Origin: Taudactylus pleione
Taxonomy: Eukaryota > Chordata > Amphibia > Anura > Myobatrachidae
Direction: 5' to 3'
NCBI GenBank assembly: GCA_031769625.1
Contig: JAUIMM010000213.1
Coordinates: 4,855,501 to 4,919,500, forward strand
Length of the DNA: 64,000 nt
A program made the translations under genes and the position numbers. Positions 1 through 10,634 of the stretch are shown here, piece by piece (positions within the stretch are counted from its first letter, which is position 1; each line of letters starts with the position of its first letter). The notes beneath the pieces were generated by a model, which saw only the letters and a list, made by a program, of their open reading frames with translations, was not told the origin of the DNA and searched no databases.

Positions 1-129
1 GCGTGAATGACAGTGCAGACAGGCGTATTCTCATACCGTTTGTAATGTGGTAAATCAGGAGTAGACTGATTTACAAAACGCAAATCAGTATAGCTTCCAA
101 AATCACTTGAGTTTCATAAATCACAGCTT

Positions 130-480
130 AACCGAGGGAGTGATACAGCTGTGGACAGATAAGCTATTGCAGTTGCTAACATGTTAGCAGCTGCGATAGC
201 TGTAATATGATAATGCAGCAGGAGGAATCACGTCTCCTGCGTGCATTATTGATCCGAGCTGTGTCCAAGGACTCAGCATCAGATCATCTGCGATCCCTTT
301 GGCCGGCTGAGTGACCATGGGGTCACGCAAGTCGGCTGTCGTAGATGAGTAAGAGAGGCCAGGTAATCTCCATCAGCTGACATAGATCCTGACTTCTCCA
401 CTCCCCCTAACGGTGTCTCCATTTTGGGAAACAGAGGCCATCGCTGTCCCCTCTGTCGAAGCTGAATAATTGGCTGAGAC
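130..480. mobile_element. Hairpin-rich repeat, old MITE-like
   Basis: Contains a palindrome centred on GCTAACATGTTAGC (about 161-200) and an imperfect hairpin with arms AATGCAGCAGGAGG and CCTGCGTGCATTAT (about 211-251). The words GTGTCCAAGGACTCAGCATC and GATCATCTGC recur in the element at 39047-39893 (GTGTCCAAAGACGCATCATT, GATCATCTGC). Its start resembles, in reverse, the CACAGCTGAATCACTCCCT at 2306-2325. Ends and target duplication could not be fixed. Confidence 0.4.
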
Positions 481-499
481 AAGTTCAGTTTAAAATTTA

Positions 500-600
500 A
501 TCACGGCGATGCCATCTTGCGACTGCCCGCAAGACGCCATCTTGAAAATGAGATCGCAAGACGCCATTTTGCGAATGGCCGTCTAAGCGCCATTTTAGAT
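500..600. repeat. Short degenerate tandem, GCAAGACGCCATCTTG-like
   Basis: Three to four imperfect repeats of a GCAAGACGCCAT-TTG word spaced about 30 bases apart. Function unknown; it may be the start of the candidate LTR that follows. Confidence 0.4.
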
Positions 601-1074
601 AAACTCACATTTTAGCACATGTGGCTATAATACTATTAGCACCATGCGATTGCATCTTTCACCATTTCTCATACACACATTAATACACACAATTGCACTG
701 TTAACTAGTCGCATATTAGCAAAAGCATAGGACTTTGTATGAAACCGTTGTTTTATTAGCTTTATGCGCACGAATCTGCCCCAAGTTAACTAGCGTCCTT
801 ATATCAAACCCCGAATACTCACACATTACATATTCACACATAAGGTTTAATAAGCTTTAAAGTGTATGATTTAAGTTGGTTCAGTTAGTTTAAATGCTGA
901 GAAATAAAGATATTTGATAACTAAGGTATTATACATGCTAAACAAGTCGTGTTTGGTTTTGTACTGATGCGTACTCTTTTTACAGTATTCCGGTGTTATC
1001 GGTGGGGAGATCGCATCATGCATTCTCGAGTTATGGATCGCAGAGCCTACAAGCAGCAAAATGTATATTTCATG

Positions 1075-1540
1075 AACAACTGTTAGGATGTTGCAGGGGG
1101 CGGGAAGGGAAAGATCCCCAGCTGTTAGAGGCAGGGAGAGTCTATTTGAACCAGCCTGTTAAATGCCCTGTAACAGATGCTTCTCCCCTGGGAACCAATG
1201 ACATCAGCAACAAACTTCTCTATTGTCCTGTTTATTCTGGGGGGTATAAATATGTGTGCTCAAACGCTGGTTTTTAGTCTTCATGCTGAATGCTGTATGA
1301 CGAGGGGTCTCTTGCTGATGCCTATCATCGGGTCCGGAAGCGCTGCGTATGTATACTGTACTTGGGTCCGTATAATTTTCTTTTGCGCCTAAATTGTGTC
1401 TGGATCAATTGCGTGTAACTGTCTGAACTTTTACTTGAATAACACTTGTGCTTTGGAACCACAGATTCCAGGTCTAAGTCTTTATTTACTGTATGACTGC
1501 GTACGCAAATTAGCGTCATCCTTAGAGGTTTATAGGAAGG
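1075..1540 (+). mobile_element. Possible solo LTR fragment
   Basis: A TGTTAG start (about 1080), a GC-rich segment and a TATA-like GGTATAAATA (1243-1252) followed by about 280 bases without a gene give an LTR-like profile. No polyadenylation signal, partner LTR, primer-binding site or retroviral coding sequence was seen, so this is a weak call. It could equally be unique intron DNA. I see nothing firm in 640-1075. Confidence 0.22.
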
Positions 1541-1748
1541 ATTTTAGAAGGTACAGGCAGGGGTATATAGAGGTTCTGATCCAGTATCGTTACCTCCCCA
1601 CCCAGAAACAACAACAGACTATCAATCACTGACAGTCTGCTCCAGAACTGCGTGCAGGATTGCAGACCCGTACTGCACATGCACAGTACGGGTAAGGGGC
1701 ATACGCATATTCCTGATAATCGGGAATCTGCGTGATCCCTGTCACTGT

Positions 1749-2295
1749 GGGCCTGATTCAGACCCGCTCGCGAGCGGTGAGCGCTCGCAAGTGGGTCGCT
1801 GTTGCCCTAGTGCGCATGCGCACGACGGAGGCTGCTCCATCGTGCGCATGCGCGAGATCCGAATAACGACGGCCAAGCCATCGTTATGGGTCTCGCACCA
1901 AAGGGGGCGTGCTGTCGATGGTGATTGACAGCACGCCCCCTTTGGAGGGCGTGCCTGGGACGTGGCTGCCCAGACGGAGGCGTTCCTATGGGAACGCCTA
2001 CCGTCTGGGGCCGGCCCCACTGACATCACTAGTGATGTCAGTGGGAGCGCTTTTGGCTCTGATAGAGCCAAAAGCACTCCAGGGCTTGCTGCAGCGAGAC
2101 CCTACCGCAGGGTCTCGCAAGCCCGATGGTCGCGATGGTCTTGATCATCGCGACCATCATTTTGGCTGCTTGCTATAGCTGTGGGTGGTCACCCACAGCT
2201 ATGCAAGCGGCCAGGAGGCCGCTCCAAAATGAAGGAGGGACGGCCCTGATTCAGAGCGAGCGCTCTGTCAAAGCGTCCGGCTCTGAATCAGGGCC
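1749..2295. mobile_element. Serial-hairpin DNA element, copy 1 (family SH-A)
   Basis: Ends are GGGCCTGATTCAG and CTGAATCAGGGCC, flanked by TGT on both sides (1746-1748, 2296-2298). The interior is a chain of about eleven separate hairpins. Examples are arms GTGCGCATGCGCACGACGGA (1812), AAAGGGGGCGTGCTGTC (1901), CAGACGGAGGCGTTCC (1971), CCCACTGACATCACTAGTG (2015), CTTTTGGCTCT (2050), CGAGACCCT (2095), GGTCGCGATG (2127) and AGCTGTGGGTG (2178). Little sequence lies outside stems. There is no coding capacity. The length, 3-bp duplication and GGGCC ends suggest a non-autonomous PIF/Harbinger-like transposon, but the multi-hairpin body is unusual. Confidence 0.8.
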
Positions 2296-2690
2296 TGTGT
2301 CCACAGCTGAATCACTCCCTGAATTTACTCTGCAAACCAACAATGAAGACCATGTCTAGCAGAGCTGCCATCGGGGGGAGAGTGCCAGGACTAGAGTCCT
2401 GTTCCCGGGCAGAAGGGGGCCTGCTCCCAGTGGCACTGTGTGCCTGCGATCAATCTCCCCTGCTGTTTGTAATTTCCATATGCTAAGCTTTGCCAGGATC
2501 AAAGATTGTGGATTTATGTATCGAGTGCTGAGTTTTCATGAGCCTGCCAGGCACTCTGCCAGACAAATGCTAATATTTCACACTGTTCAATGTCAAGGTT
2601 TATCATGCAAATATAGAATGTTGACTAACTCCGTATTTCATGTATGCAGCTGTTGGAAAAGTGATATATAACATCACTTTGGAAGAGATG
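2296..2690. other. Intron DNA without clear features
   Basis: The first 30 bases look like the end of an older element (CACAGCTGAATCACTCCCT). The rest has no recognisable gene, repeat unit or terminal repeats. Confidence 0.5.
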
Positions 2691-2779
2691 AGAGTGTGAC
2701 AGTGTGTGTATGAAGCCAGCCCCTCCACCCCAGAATCTGTATAATTTAAGAGGGTCCCAGTTTTAAGGGATTGTGTGAC

Positions 2780-2889
2780 AGTGTGTGGACATGATGTTCA
2801 AACCTAATCCTGGTGAAACTACACGACCATGCCAAATTTGGTGGAGCAAAACTCTGGCTGTGCATAAAGGACAAACAGACAGAAACACA

Positions 2890-2890
<1 letters not shown>
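2780..2890 (+). mobile_element. Probable 3' end of a non-LTR retroelement
   Basis: The text CCAAATTTGGTGGAGCAAAA followed by GGACAAACAGACAGAAACACA and then a long (CA)n tract resembles the 3' tails of some RTE/Penelope-type retroelements, which end in a low-complexity run. Only the tail is present, with no reverse transcriptase. The family assignment is an inference. Confidence 0.35.

Positions 2891-2954
<64 letters not shown>
2886..2954. repeat. (CA)n microsatellite
   Basis: About 33 uninterrupted CA units after a CACAAA lead-in. The open frames across it (poly-Thr/His on one strand, poly-Val/Cys on the other) are artefacts of the dinucleotide repeat. Confidence 0.97.
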
Positions 2955-2956
<2 letters not shown>

Positions 2957-3135
2957 TCTTGCTTATTATATAGATGTTTTTACAGGTACAGTGAGTGGCA
3001 CAAATTGTTAGAATTTCTAACATAAATCTTGTATACTATTATAACTACTGGTATAACTAGTTATAAAATGTATTGAATGTAATTATTATTGTCTGCTGCT
3101 CAGTGCAGAACAAGATCTGGCTTTGACCTGCATAA

Positions 3136-3479
3136 TGGTGCATAGACACGTAGCGATTTTAAAGAGCGATTTGAATGATAGCGATATCGATATTGTTACT
3201 ATTATTGTTGAAATCGCTCATTTAAAAGGTCCCTACCAACTTACCAGCGACCAGCGTTGCGCGGCCAAGTATGGACGATAGCGATAGCGTACATCGGCCG
3301 TGCATGCCGTTCAACTTGCTCGATATTGAGCAAGTTACTATAGGGACCAACGATCGACGACCGCAGGTCGCTATAGCCATCAGTTAGTTGGTGTCGATCA
3401 TCCAGCATACCAAGGAGGGTGCATAACGATCTACCAGCGATATCGTATCACTGACAGATCGCTACGTGTGTACGCACCA
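3136..3479. mobile_element. MITE of the GGTGCGTACACACG family, copy 1
   Basis: Terminal inverted repeats TGGTGCATAGACACGTAGCG and CGCTACGTGTGTACGCACCA are flanked by TAA duplications (3133-3135, 3480-3482). The interior has short palindromes such as CTTGCTCGATATTGAGCAAG. It is non-coding. The 3-bp TAA/TTA duplication is typical of PIF/Harbinger elements. Other members: 6056-6345, 14408-15216, 20389-20612, 43815-44130, 60975-62220. Confidence 0.85.
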
Positions 3480-4009
3480 TAAGTTGGATTTTCAACCAAG
3501 GTGCATGGTGTTGCCAAGAAAATGGTCTCATCTGCGGCACAGCAGACATTTGCACAGGCCGAGGGTTGACTTGAGCGTAGTGAGGAAATTCCTTGAAAAG
3601 CACAGTGTCTAGTTTTGTGGAACAATGAAGAGACTAAAATAACTTGAACTTTGCACCAGCTCAGAGATGACAGTTTGGGTCTCACCCGCTAAATGGAACC
3701 CAATCTGTACCACTACGCCAATAGCCCTATCATCCAATCGCACTAACAAGCCCCAATAGACTCGGAGGTGATATACTGTAGCCAGGGCCAGTGCAAGGGT
3801 GTTTGGCACCCCCCTGCAAACTATAAATTTGCACCCTCCTACAAATATATCCTCTTGGCATGTCTGTTTACCAAGTTTTATATTTTGAAATGTAACGTGC
3901 AATATGTTGTAAAATAAGTGTTTTGACACTGTTGTATCTGTACTCCTCTTGTTTAGTGCTCCAATAAAAAGATGTTAAAAAATATTGCATTTTACCATTT
4001 TATACACTA

Positions 4010-4755
4010 TGGGGGAATCCAATTGCAGGCGGTAAATGTAAAAAAAAACCCCTGCAGCGCGGGGATTTTCCCGCAGCCGCTGCGTTTTGCTATTCAATTG
4101 GGGGACTGAAAATGGGGCGCAGTGATTTCTATTAATTGCCCGATGAGGATCTCCACTGTTTGTGCATCACTGAGTGGGTACAGTCTGAGAATTGATTGTA
4201 ATTTGTACTTAAATTTCTTAAATGTAATGGTGCTCGGTGTATGTGCATCCCCAGAGTAAGTCGGCACCTCCCCCTGAGGACTAATTGAGCAATTAGAAGT
4301 TTCCAATTAGCTTAATTAGTCCTTAATTACTAACCTTCCGAAGCAGTGTCTTCTGCATCCAATGTCGGAAGCCGGGTCTTCTGCAGCATGGTGAGTATGT
4401 GTGAGTGTTTGTAAGGTGTATGAGTGAGTGTGTGGCCTCGTTGTGTGTGACCCCCCCTTCTCCCTTTATGAACTACATCTCCCAGCAGCCCTTGCGCCTC
4501 CCAGCAGCCCTCCGGATCCTCCCAGCAGCCCCCGGGACTCCCAGGAGCCCCCTCCAGAGTGACAAGATGGAGGGGAGGCCACGGACACCACCTGACACCT
4601 CCGGACTGGACAGGTGAGTATAATTTTTTTATTTAATTTATTTTACGCGGCGCAGGGTTTTCAGCTCTGAAAATCCTGCAACCACTTTTCTTTAATTAGA
4701 TACCGCAGTTATTGGGAGCGTGCATAACCACAGCTAAACCTTGTGCTCAACTGAA
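4010..4755. mobile_element. Composite MITE with GGGGGAATCCAATTG ends
   Basis: Left end GGGGGAATCCAATTG and right end CAACTGAATCATCCCC are imperfect inverted repeats. Early in the element a hairpin CTGCAGCGCGGGGATT/CCCGCAGCCGCTGCG is visible. Inside, 4465-4560 is a CCTCCCAGCAGCCC-rich short tandem, probably a second insertion. Boundaries are approximate. There is no gene: the 70-residue open frame over the tandem is Pro-rich low complexity. Confidence 0.45.
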
Positions 4756-5400
4756 TCATCCCCTTTATGTTTGTATGCAATTGATAAAATAGCTTAGCTT
4801 AAAGCTAGCTGACTGGCCCCCTCATCTCCATCACAGATTTGCAGCTCTCTCCCTCACTCACTGTTGGGCGGGTCCTCCTCCTGGCGTTCTGGTGTGCAGC
4901 ATACCACAAAGAGAGAGCGGGTGTGCGCGCACCACATGATGTAATCGTGTACGTCACGCGTGTATACTGCTGGTCTACATGCTATTGCTGGCAGTAGCAC
5001 TGCTTATAACAGCTTAACAAGGCAGGGGAGCCCAGACCACCAATAGCCAGATCGGCAATCTGCCTGAATTTAAATGTCATTTATGTCTGCGGCTGCCCGG
5101 TCTACCCCTGAACCACCCCTTAGTTTGCCCTGCCAAGGCACTGCTACACTGGCTGCCTCAGCCTGCCTGTCACAGACGCAGCAGCGCAACGCGTGCAGCT
5201 GTAAAGGCGCTAAGAAAGCAAGTAGCGGTGAGGACGTCTGTCCAGCCCAGCGCCCCCCTGCAATACTTAACCTCTGGACTACATTGCACCAGCCCTGACT
5301 GTAGCTTCTAGACCCAAGGGGCAGATTGTGTTCTATTTGGTCACCTATGTGTGATTACACTGAAAGATGATCTGCACTTTCACGCAAATGCGTGTTTTAA
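4756..5400. other. Intron DNA, no feature recognised
   Basis: Moderately GC-rich stretch with no splice-bounded coding exon, terminal repeats or tandem array that I can support. Confidence 0.5.
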
Positions 5401-5410
5401 GGGTGTCTGT

Positions 5411-5864
5411 CCCTGATTCAGAGCCGGACGCTCTGACAGAGTCAAGTCGCGATGGTCAAGACCATCGCGACCATCGGGCTTGCGACGAGACCCTTGTGGT
5501 AGGGTCTCGTTGCCGCAAGCCCTGGAGTGCTTTCAGCTCTATCAGAGCTGAGAGCACTCCCACTGACATCACTTACATCACTTATGATGTCAGTGGGGCC
5601 AGCCCTAGACGGTAGGCGTTCCCATGGGAACGCCTCCGTCTGGGCAGCCACGCCCCCGGCACGCCCACCAAAGGGAGCGTGCTGTCACTCACCATCGACA
5701 GCACGCCCCCTTTGTAGCGAGACCCGGAGCGACGGCTTCCCAGTCGCTATCCGGGTCACGCGCATGCGCACGACGGAGCCGCCTCCGTCGTGCGCATGCG
5801 CACTGGGCCAACATCGACCCACTTGCGAGCGCTCAGCGCTCGCGAGCGGGTCTGAAACGGGCCC
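5411..5864. mobile_element. Serial-hairpin DNA element, copy 2 (SH-A, inverted)
   Basis: Matches copy 1 (1749-2295) in the opposite orientation, hairpin for hairpin: GGTCGCGATG, CGAGACCCT, the CTTTCAGCTCT stem, the CTGACATCA stem, the AGGCGTTCCCATGGGAACGCC stem, the GCGTGCTGTC stem, CGCGCATGCGCACGACGGAG and the CGCTCGCGAGCGG end. The CTATAGCTGTGGG hairpin of copy 1 is absent. Several stems carry matching substitutions in both arms relative to copy 1 (TTTTGGCTCT versus TTTCAGCTCT). The 153-residue open frame over it is a by-product. Confidence 0.8.
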
Positions 5865-6055
5865 TCTGTTCCTTCCTACTCATCTTCCCTTACTTTTCCC
5901 ACGGGGAGTTATTAAGCACTATAAATTTACAGCAAAAACCACCAAGTATACAGGAGTAGATTGTGAAATGTTTGGAAAAGTGCTATAACGGTATATCAGC
6001 TTAATGCAAGTAGTGTGATGTAGTATAATCCTTTACTGCATGGTAGTAACCCTTA

Positions 6056-6345
6056 TGAAGCATACACACGGTCAGATTTGTCAGATCTGTCAGATGAACG
6101 ATTTGAATAATTTTACCAAAAATTTTAACGATTTTTGACTGCATTAAAATGAATGGAATCGTCCAAGTCTGACTGCAAACACATCAGATGTCAGATATCG
6201 TTATCTGACCATCGGGAACGCGCATCGTTCAAATCGTTCATCTGACAGATCTGTCAGATTTTCCTTCAGATATGAACGATTAAACGATTTTTTAAATCGG
6301 TATCGTTCAGATCTGAAGAAAAATCTGACCATGTGTACGCACCAT
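6056..6345. mobile_element. MITE of the GGTGCGTACACACG family, copy 2
   Basis: Left AAGCATACACACGGTCAGAT and right ATCTGACCATGTGTACGCAC are inverted repeats. The body is almost wholly made of CAGATCTGTCAGATGAACG-like words in both orientations and can fold into one long hairpin. It is non-coding. The target duplication is not clear. Confidence 0.75.
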
Positions 6346-7048
6346 TCGATATAACGTCTGCACCAGCCAATAGCAGACAGCCGTTTTAAAAATGAAGTCA
6401 TAAATGACAAATGCCTCTAGTAAATTGTTTGGACTATTTCTCTGGAGACTAATGTTATCACATATCAGACAGGAAAAACAATGAGTGTAACCTCTAAGGC
6501 GCACATCACAAACAAGCACCAGCAAGCTCAGGACAACATTCCTTGGGTGCACTGAACATGAAGAATTATCACTGACAACCTTTGAAAATGGCAATAATGT
6601 ATAAAGAATGAAGGAAAATAAAGTACTATAGCCATCCTGTGTATGACATCAGTGGCCATACATCACCGGCGTGTCACATATATTCTCTACATGAAATCAC
6701 TTGTTTTATAGTATAGTGACAATGCTGATTGTTCACTGATTAATCAGACGCAGAGAACAAAATAGCAGGAACCTGTTTTTCTCTCTCTAGGCACATGTCA
6801 GCATCCAATTAAAAATACAATCACATGAGGAATGTACTAAACAGAGAGCTTCATATCCTGCTCCTGTACTTTTATATGACGCGTGTTGTCTCCAGAGAGG
6901 TGCTAAAAATCATAAACTACTCTGTTTATTGTCTGAAAGTGATAGCGTTTCCGGAAAATGGGTCGAAAAGAGTTCCTGAAGAAGTTCACCTGCAGCACTC
7001 TTGACCAGGATTAAGTTCTACCCTTCCTACTGATTCTGATTTTTTTTA
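6346..7048. other. Intron DNA, no feature recognised
   Basis: AT-rich, apparently unique sequence without splice-bounded exons or repeat structure visible by eye. Confidence 0.5.
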
Positions 7049-7056
7049 CATTGAAA

Positions 7057-7393
7057 TAAGGCTGGGCATCGACCATCGATGATTTCAAACATTGATGGTG
7101 GCAACCTGATGTCAACTAGTTTTGCCATTGGTTCTTTGCCATCGATGGAAGAGTGAGAGCCGATGGGTTTTTTATTCTTCCTTGACAGGACGGAGCTTAG
7201 CCTCGCCCCTGGTGGTCACTAATTCCCACCCCCATTTTTTGATTGGTCCGCTGTGCCCCCAGCAGTGGCGGCTATTGAGGGGGTGCAAACCATCGTTAGT
7301 TCACCATAGATGGTTTTTGTGCCATCAATGGTAACCACCAATGGGCCCATCAATGGTAACCATCGATGGACACCCCACCGATGACTATCCCTA
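7057..7393. mobile_element. hAT-like MITE rich in CATCGATGG words
   Basis: Ends TAAGGCTGGGCATCGACC and CCGATGACTATCCCTA, flanked by CATTGAAA (7049-7056) and CATTAAAA (7394-7401), an 8-bp duplication with one mismatch. Many copies of CCATCGATGG-like words make it self-complementary. The 8-bp duplication fits hAT. Non-coding. Confidence 0.7.
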
Positions 7394-7401
7394 CATTAAA
7401 A

Positions 7402-7863
7402 CAGACGTTTCATAATCACAAATCCAAAATTCTAAAATACAATGTAAACGTTACTGAAACTCGTCCTACTTGTAACTGTGCAGAAAAGGTAGTGAGACCC
7501 CGAGCAACTAATCAGTAGCATGATATAGTGTTCATATCCTGAAGCCAACTAGAGGGGAGATTTATAACTAGTATCTGATGAAAGATTGCAACCAAAAATG
7601 CTCTTGATTCGAAATAGGAAGTTATATGATTAAGTTAAGTAATATATCAAATGTGCATTTATTGAAATAGAACCTGTAAATAGTATAAGCTACCTAAGAA
7701 ATTAAGTATATCTCTTGTTTAAAATAATTGAGAGACAGGTATATTATATAGTTTAAGAATGGAATAAATAAATATATTTATACATATATGTAGTACATGA
7801 CCGACACACCAGATACATCAGATACATAGGTGCCCTCCCGGAGTTGCAACAGTCAGCTCACAT
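7402..7863. other. AT-rich intron DNA
   Basis: No exon, terminal repeat or tandem repeat seen. Very AT-rich near 7670-7800. Confidence 0.5.
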
Positions 7864-7970
7864 CATATTCCCACTTCCAGGTGGCACTTCTCGGTTTTTA
7901 AATAGATGAAACATGCATCACATGCTGACTTAGCCAATGTTTCAAATCTTTACTACATACTGATGAAATA

Positions 7971-9275
7971 CAGTGCATCCGGAAAGTATTCACTACGCTT
8001 CACTTTTTTCCACATTTTGTTATGTTACAGCCTTATTCCAAAATGAAACAAATTAATTTTTGTCCTCATAATTCTATACACACTACCCCATAATGACAAT
8101 GTGTAAAAAGTTTTTTTGAGATTTTTGCAAATTTAATTAAAAAAATATCTGCTGTTTTGAAAGTCCCAATAAGCACAGTGGCCTCCATCATCCATAAATG
8201 GAAGAAGTTCAGAACCACCAGGACTCTTCCTAGAGTTGGCCGGCCGTCTAAACTGAGCGATTGGAGGAGACGGGCCCTAGTCAGGGAGGTGACCAAGAAC
8301 CTGATGGTCACTCTTTCAGAGCTACAGCATTCCTCTGTGGAGAGAGGAGAAACTTCCAGAAGGCCAACCATCTCTGCAGAAATCCACCAATCAGGCCTGT
8401 ATGGTAGAGTGGCCAGACGGAAGCCACTCCTTAGTAAAAAGCACATGGCAGCCCGCTTGGAGTTTCCAAAATGCACCTGAAGGACTCTCAGACCATGAGA
8501 CACAAAGATTGAACTCTCTGGCATGAATGCCAGGCATTATGTTCGGAGGAAACCAGGCACCGCTCATCACCAGGCCAATACCATCCCTACAGTGAAGCAT
8601 GGTGGTGGCAGCATCATGCTGTGGGGATGTTTGTCAGTGGCAGGAACTGGGAGACTTGTCAGGATAGAGGGAAAGATGAATGCAGCAATGTACAGAAATA
8701 TCCTGGATGAAAAGCTGCTCCAGAGCGCTCTTGACCTCAGACTGGGGCGACGGTTCATCTTTCAGCAGGACAATGATCCTAAGCACACAGCCAAGATATC
8801 AAAGGAGTGGCTTCAGGACAACTCTGTGAATCTCCTTGAGTGGCCCAGCCAGAGCCCAGACTTGAGTCCAATTGAACATCTCTGGAGAGATCTGAAAATG
8901 GCTGTGCACCGATGCTTCCCATCCATCCTAATGGAGCTTGAGAGGTGCTGCAAAGAGGAATGGGCAAAAGTGCCCAAAGATAGGTGTGCCAAGCTTGTGG
9001 CATCATATTCAAAAAGACTTGAGGCTGTAATTGCTGCCAAAGGTGCATCAACAAAGTATTGAGCAAAGGTTGTGAATACTTATGTATGTGTGATTTCTTT
9101 TTTTTTTTTTATTATTAAATTTGCAAAAATTGCAAAATAAACTTTTTACATGTTGTCATTATGGGGTATTGTGTGTAGAATTTTGAGGGCAAAAATTAAT
9201 TTATTCCATTTTGGAATAAGGCTGTAACAAAATGTGGAAAAAGTGAGGCGTTGTGACTACTTTCCAGATGCACTG
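7971..9275 (+). mobile_element. Tc1/mariner-type transposon, 1305 bp, inactive
   Basis: Terminal inverted repeats of roughly 175 bp start CAGTGCATCCGGAAAGTA and end in its complement TTTCCAGATGCACTG. TA duplications are at 7969-7970 and 9276-9277. It encloses a broken transposase. Overall length is shorter than the usual ~1.6 kb for full Tc1-like elements, consistent with internal deletions. Confidence 0.95.
8145..9061 (+). pseudogene. Tc1-like transposase remnant (DD34E family)
   Basis: Two blocks are open. Block 1 (about 8157-8480) covers the second helix-turn-helix and the GRPS-type linker. Block 2 (8523-9061) runs from the NARHYVRRKPGTAHH segment to the C terminus ending GASTKY. The second and third catalytic acids are visible: D in FQQDNDPKH and E in SPIEHLW, with exactly 34 residues between. 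The first helix-turn-helix is missing. The segment that should carry the first catalytic Asp (a WSDE-type motif) is deleted or broken by stops between the blocks. It cannot encode an active enzyme. Confidence 0.93.
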
Positions 9276-9366
9276 TATGTATTAAACATTTGAAACGTTG
9301 GCTAAGTCAGCGTGTGCTGCATGTTTCATCTATTTAAAAACCGGGAAGTGCCACCCGCAAGTGGGA

Positions 9367-9372
<6 letters not shown>

Positions 9373-9401
<29 letters not shown>
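9373..9401. repeat. (TA)n microsatellite
   Basis: About 14 TA units directly next to the right end of the split palindromic MITE; possibly part of its target site. Confidence 0.95.
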
Positions 9402-9406
<5 letters not shown>

Positions 9407-9566
9407 TTCTGTAGTTACTTATGATTTGTAAGCTAGTAAATGATGAATAGCTTTTAGCCCACAATTTTTACATGGTTTCTTTACAGTGAGTACCTTCTTC
9501 TAGACAGCTTTTCTTACAATCATGATGCCAGCTCATCAAAGATTAATTTGTAATCATAAACTTCCA

Positions 9567-10498
9567 CACCTTAACCCTAACCCTCCCCGTTAGTGCCTAA
9601 ATCTAAGGCCCTCATTCAGAGCCACTCGCTAGCGGCAGTACGCTCGTTCCGTGCGATGTTCGCACATCTGCGCATGCGTACGGATCGTTATACGCATGCG
9701 CGAACCAGTCAGTGCGGCCGAAATTCATGTGCTCGCAATATAGCGAATGCCTGCTATTTTGAGTGACAGAATGAGGCGTATGTGGGTGGTAACAGGGGAA
9801 GGTGCTTGAAAATGGGGAGTGGAGATCCGAACGCAGGCATGCTTAAAGGTCAAAATAGGCGTTTTATGGGTGTGCATAATTAATACAGCAGCGTCATTGA
9901 CCACGTCACTGGGTTATTTTATAGCCAGAACTGCTCGCAAGATTGTGGTAGCAAAAACCAACCACAAGAATAGCGAGCAGTTCATACGCTGGTCGATGTA
10001 CTCGATTAATCTAATAAATAGCGGACATGACGTATGGTGCGAGCGGCCAGGGGGCGTTTTTAACAAATAAACGAGCGTATGTTTTGCTCGCTCACCCCTT
10101 GTTTTTGAACAAACGACCGCAAATAGCGAACGGCTCTGAATCAGGCCCTAAGTCTTCCCCCTTCGTGCCTAGATCTAACCCTCCCCTTTTAGTGACTAAC
10201 CCTAACCCCCCAGTGGTGCCTAATCGTAACCCTCCCCTCTAGGGGTGCCTAACCCTAACCTCCACCCAAAAACCCAACCAACCCCACTACGCTCCCTAAA
10301 CCTAACACTCCCCCCCCCCGCACCTAACGCTAAGGGCTCCCCGATCTTACATCATTCGGGCTGGCGTCCTTCGACGTTCCGGCATCAGGATTAAGATAGG
10401 TGTCGGTATTTCAACGCCTATCTTAAGTCCCTTGTCGGGAGTCCCCTGTCGGTATTGAGACCAGCGGCATTGCGGCCGCCGGTCTCATAACTACATCC
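9567..10498. mobile_element. Telomere-like-tract element, copy 1 (CCTAACCC side)
   Basis: Carries a degenerate CCTAACCCTAACCCTCCCC tract (9570-9603, resumed 10149-10330) and then a unique end with hairpins (AAGATAGGTGTCGG/CGCCTATCTT; CGGCATTGCGGCCGCCG). It is flanked by a perfect 12-bp direct repeat CATAAACTTCCA (9555-9566, 10499-10510). A second element (9607-10148) is nested in the tract. The left terminal repeat seen in other copies is not evident here. Confidence 0.6.
9607..10148. mobile_element. MITE, GGCCCTCATTCAGAGC family, copy 1, nested
   Basis: Ends GGCCCTCATTCAGAGC and CGGCTCTGAATCAGGCCC, with TAA duplication 9604-9606/10149-10151. It shares the body words GAGTGACAGAATGAGGCGT, GGTGGTAACAGGGGAAGG and GATCCGAACGCAGGC with the element at 60148-60787, so they are copies of one family. 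It contains hairpins such as GAACTGCTCGC/GCGAGCAGTTC. Inserted inside the telomere-like element 9567-10498. Confidence 0.85.
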
Positions 10499-10634
10499 CA
10501 TAAACTTCCATATATAGCATTGTACCATCTGCAGGCTGCATTTTAGGTGTTACATTTTATTTAGTTGTTTACATGTTTATAGTTTTTAAATTATGCATTT
10601 AACTTACAATGAGAGTACATTTGTTTTACTGCGC

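Larger units (their letters stand above)
7864..9371. mobile_element. Palindromic MITE split by a Tc1/mariner insertion
   Basis: The left arm 7864-7968 (CATATTCCCACTTCCAGGTG ... ATAGATGAAACATGC ... GCTGACTTAGCCAA) and the right arm 9278-9371 are reverse complements of each other with few mismatches. The Tc1-like element 7971-9275 sits at their centre with a TA duplication. The MITE is therefore older than the Tc1 insertion, and its loop was the target. Confidence 0.85.

Noticed and set aside
1075..1540. Full endogenous retrovirus
   Set aside because: No gag, pol or env sequence, no second LTR and no primer-binding site; at most a solo LTR-like fragment.
2746..3025. Poly-Thr/His and poly-Val/Cys frames
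   Set aside because: Translation of a (CA)n tract.
5527..5988. 153-codon frame
   Set aside because: It crosses a serial-hairpin element and its flank; GC-rich palindromes lack stops by composition.
8066..8524. 152-codon minus-strand frame
   Set aside because: Antisense shadow of the Tc1-like transposase remnant.
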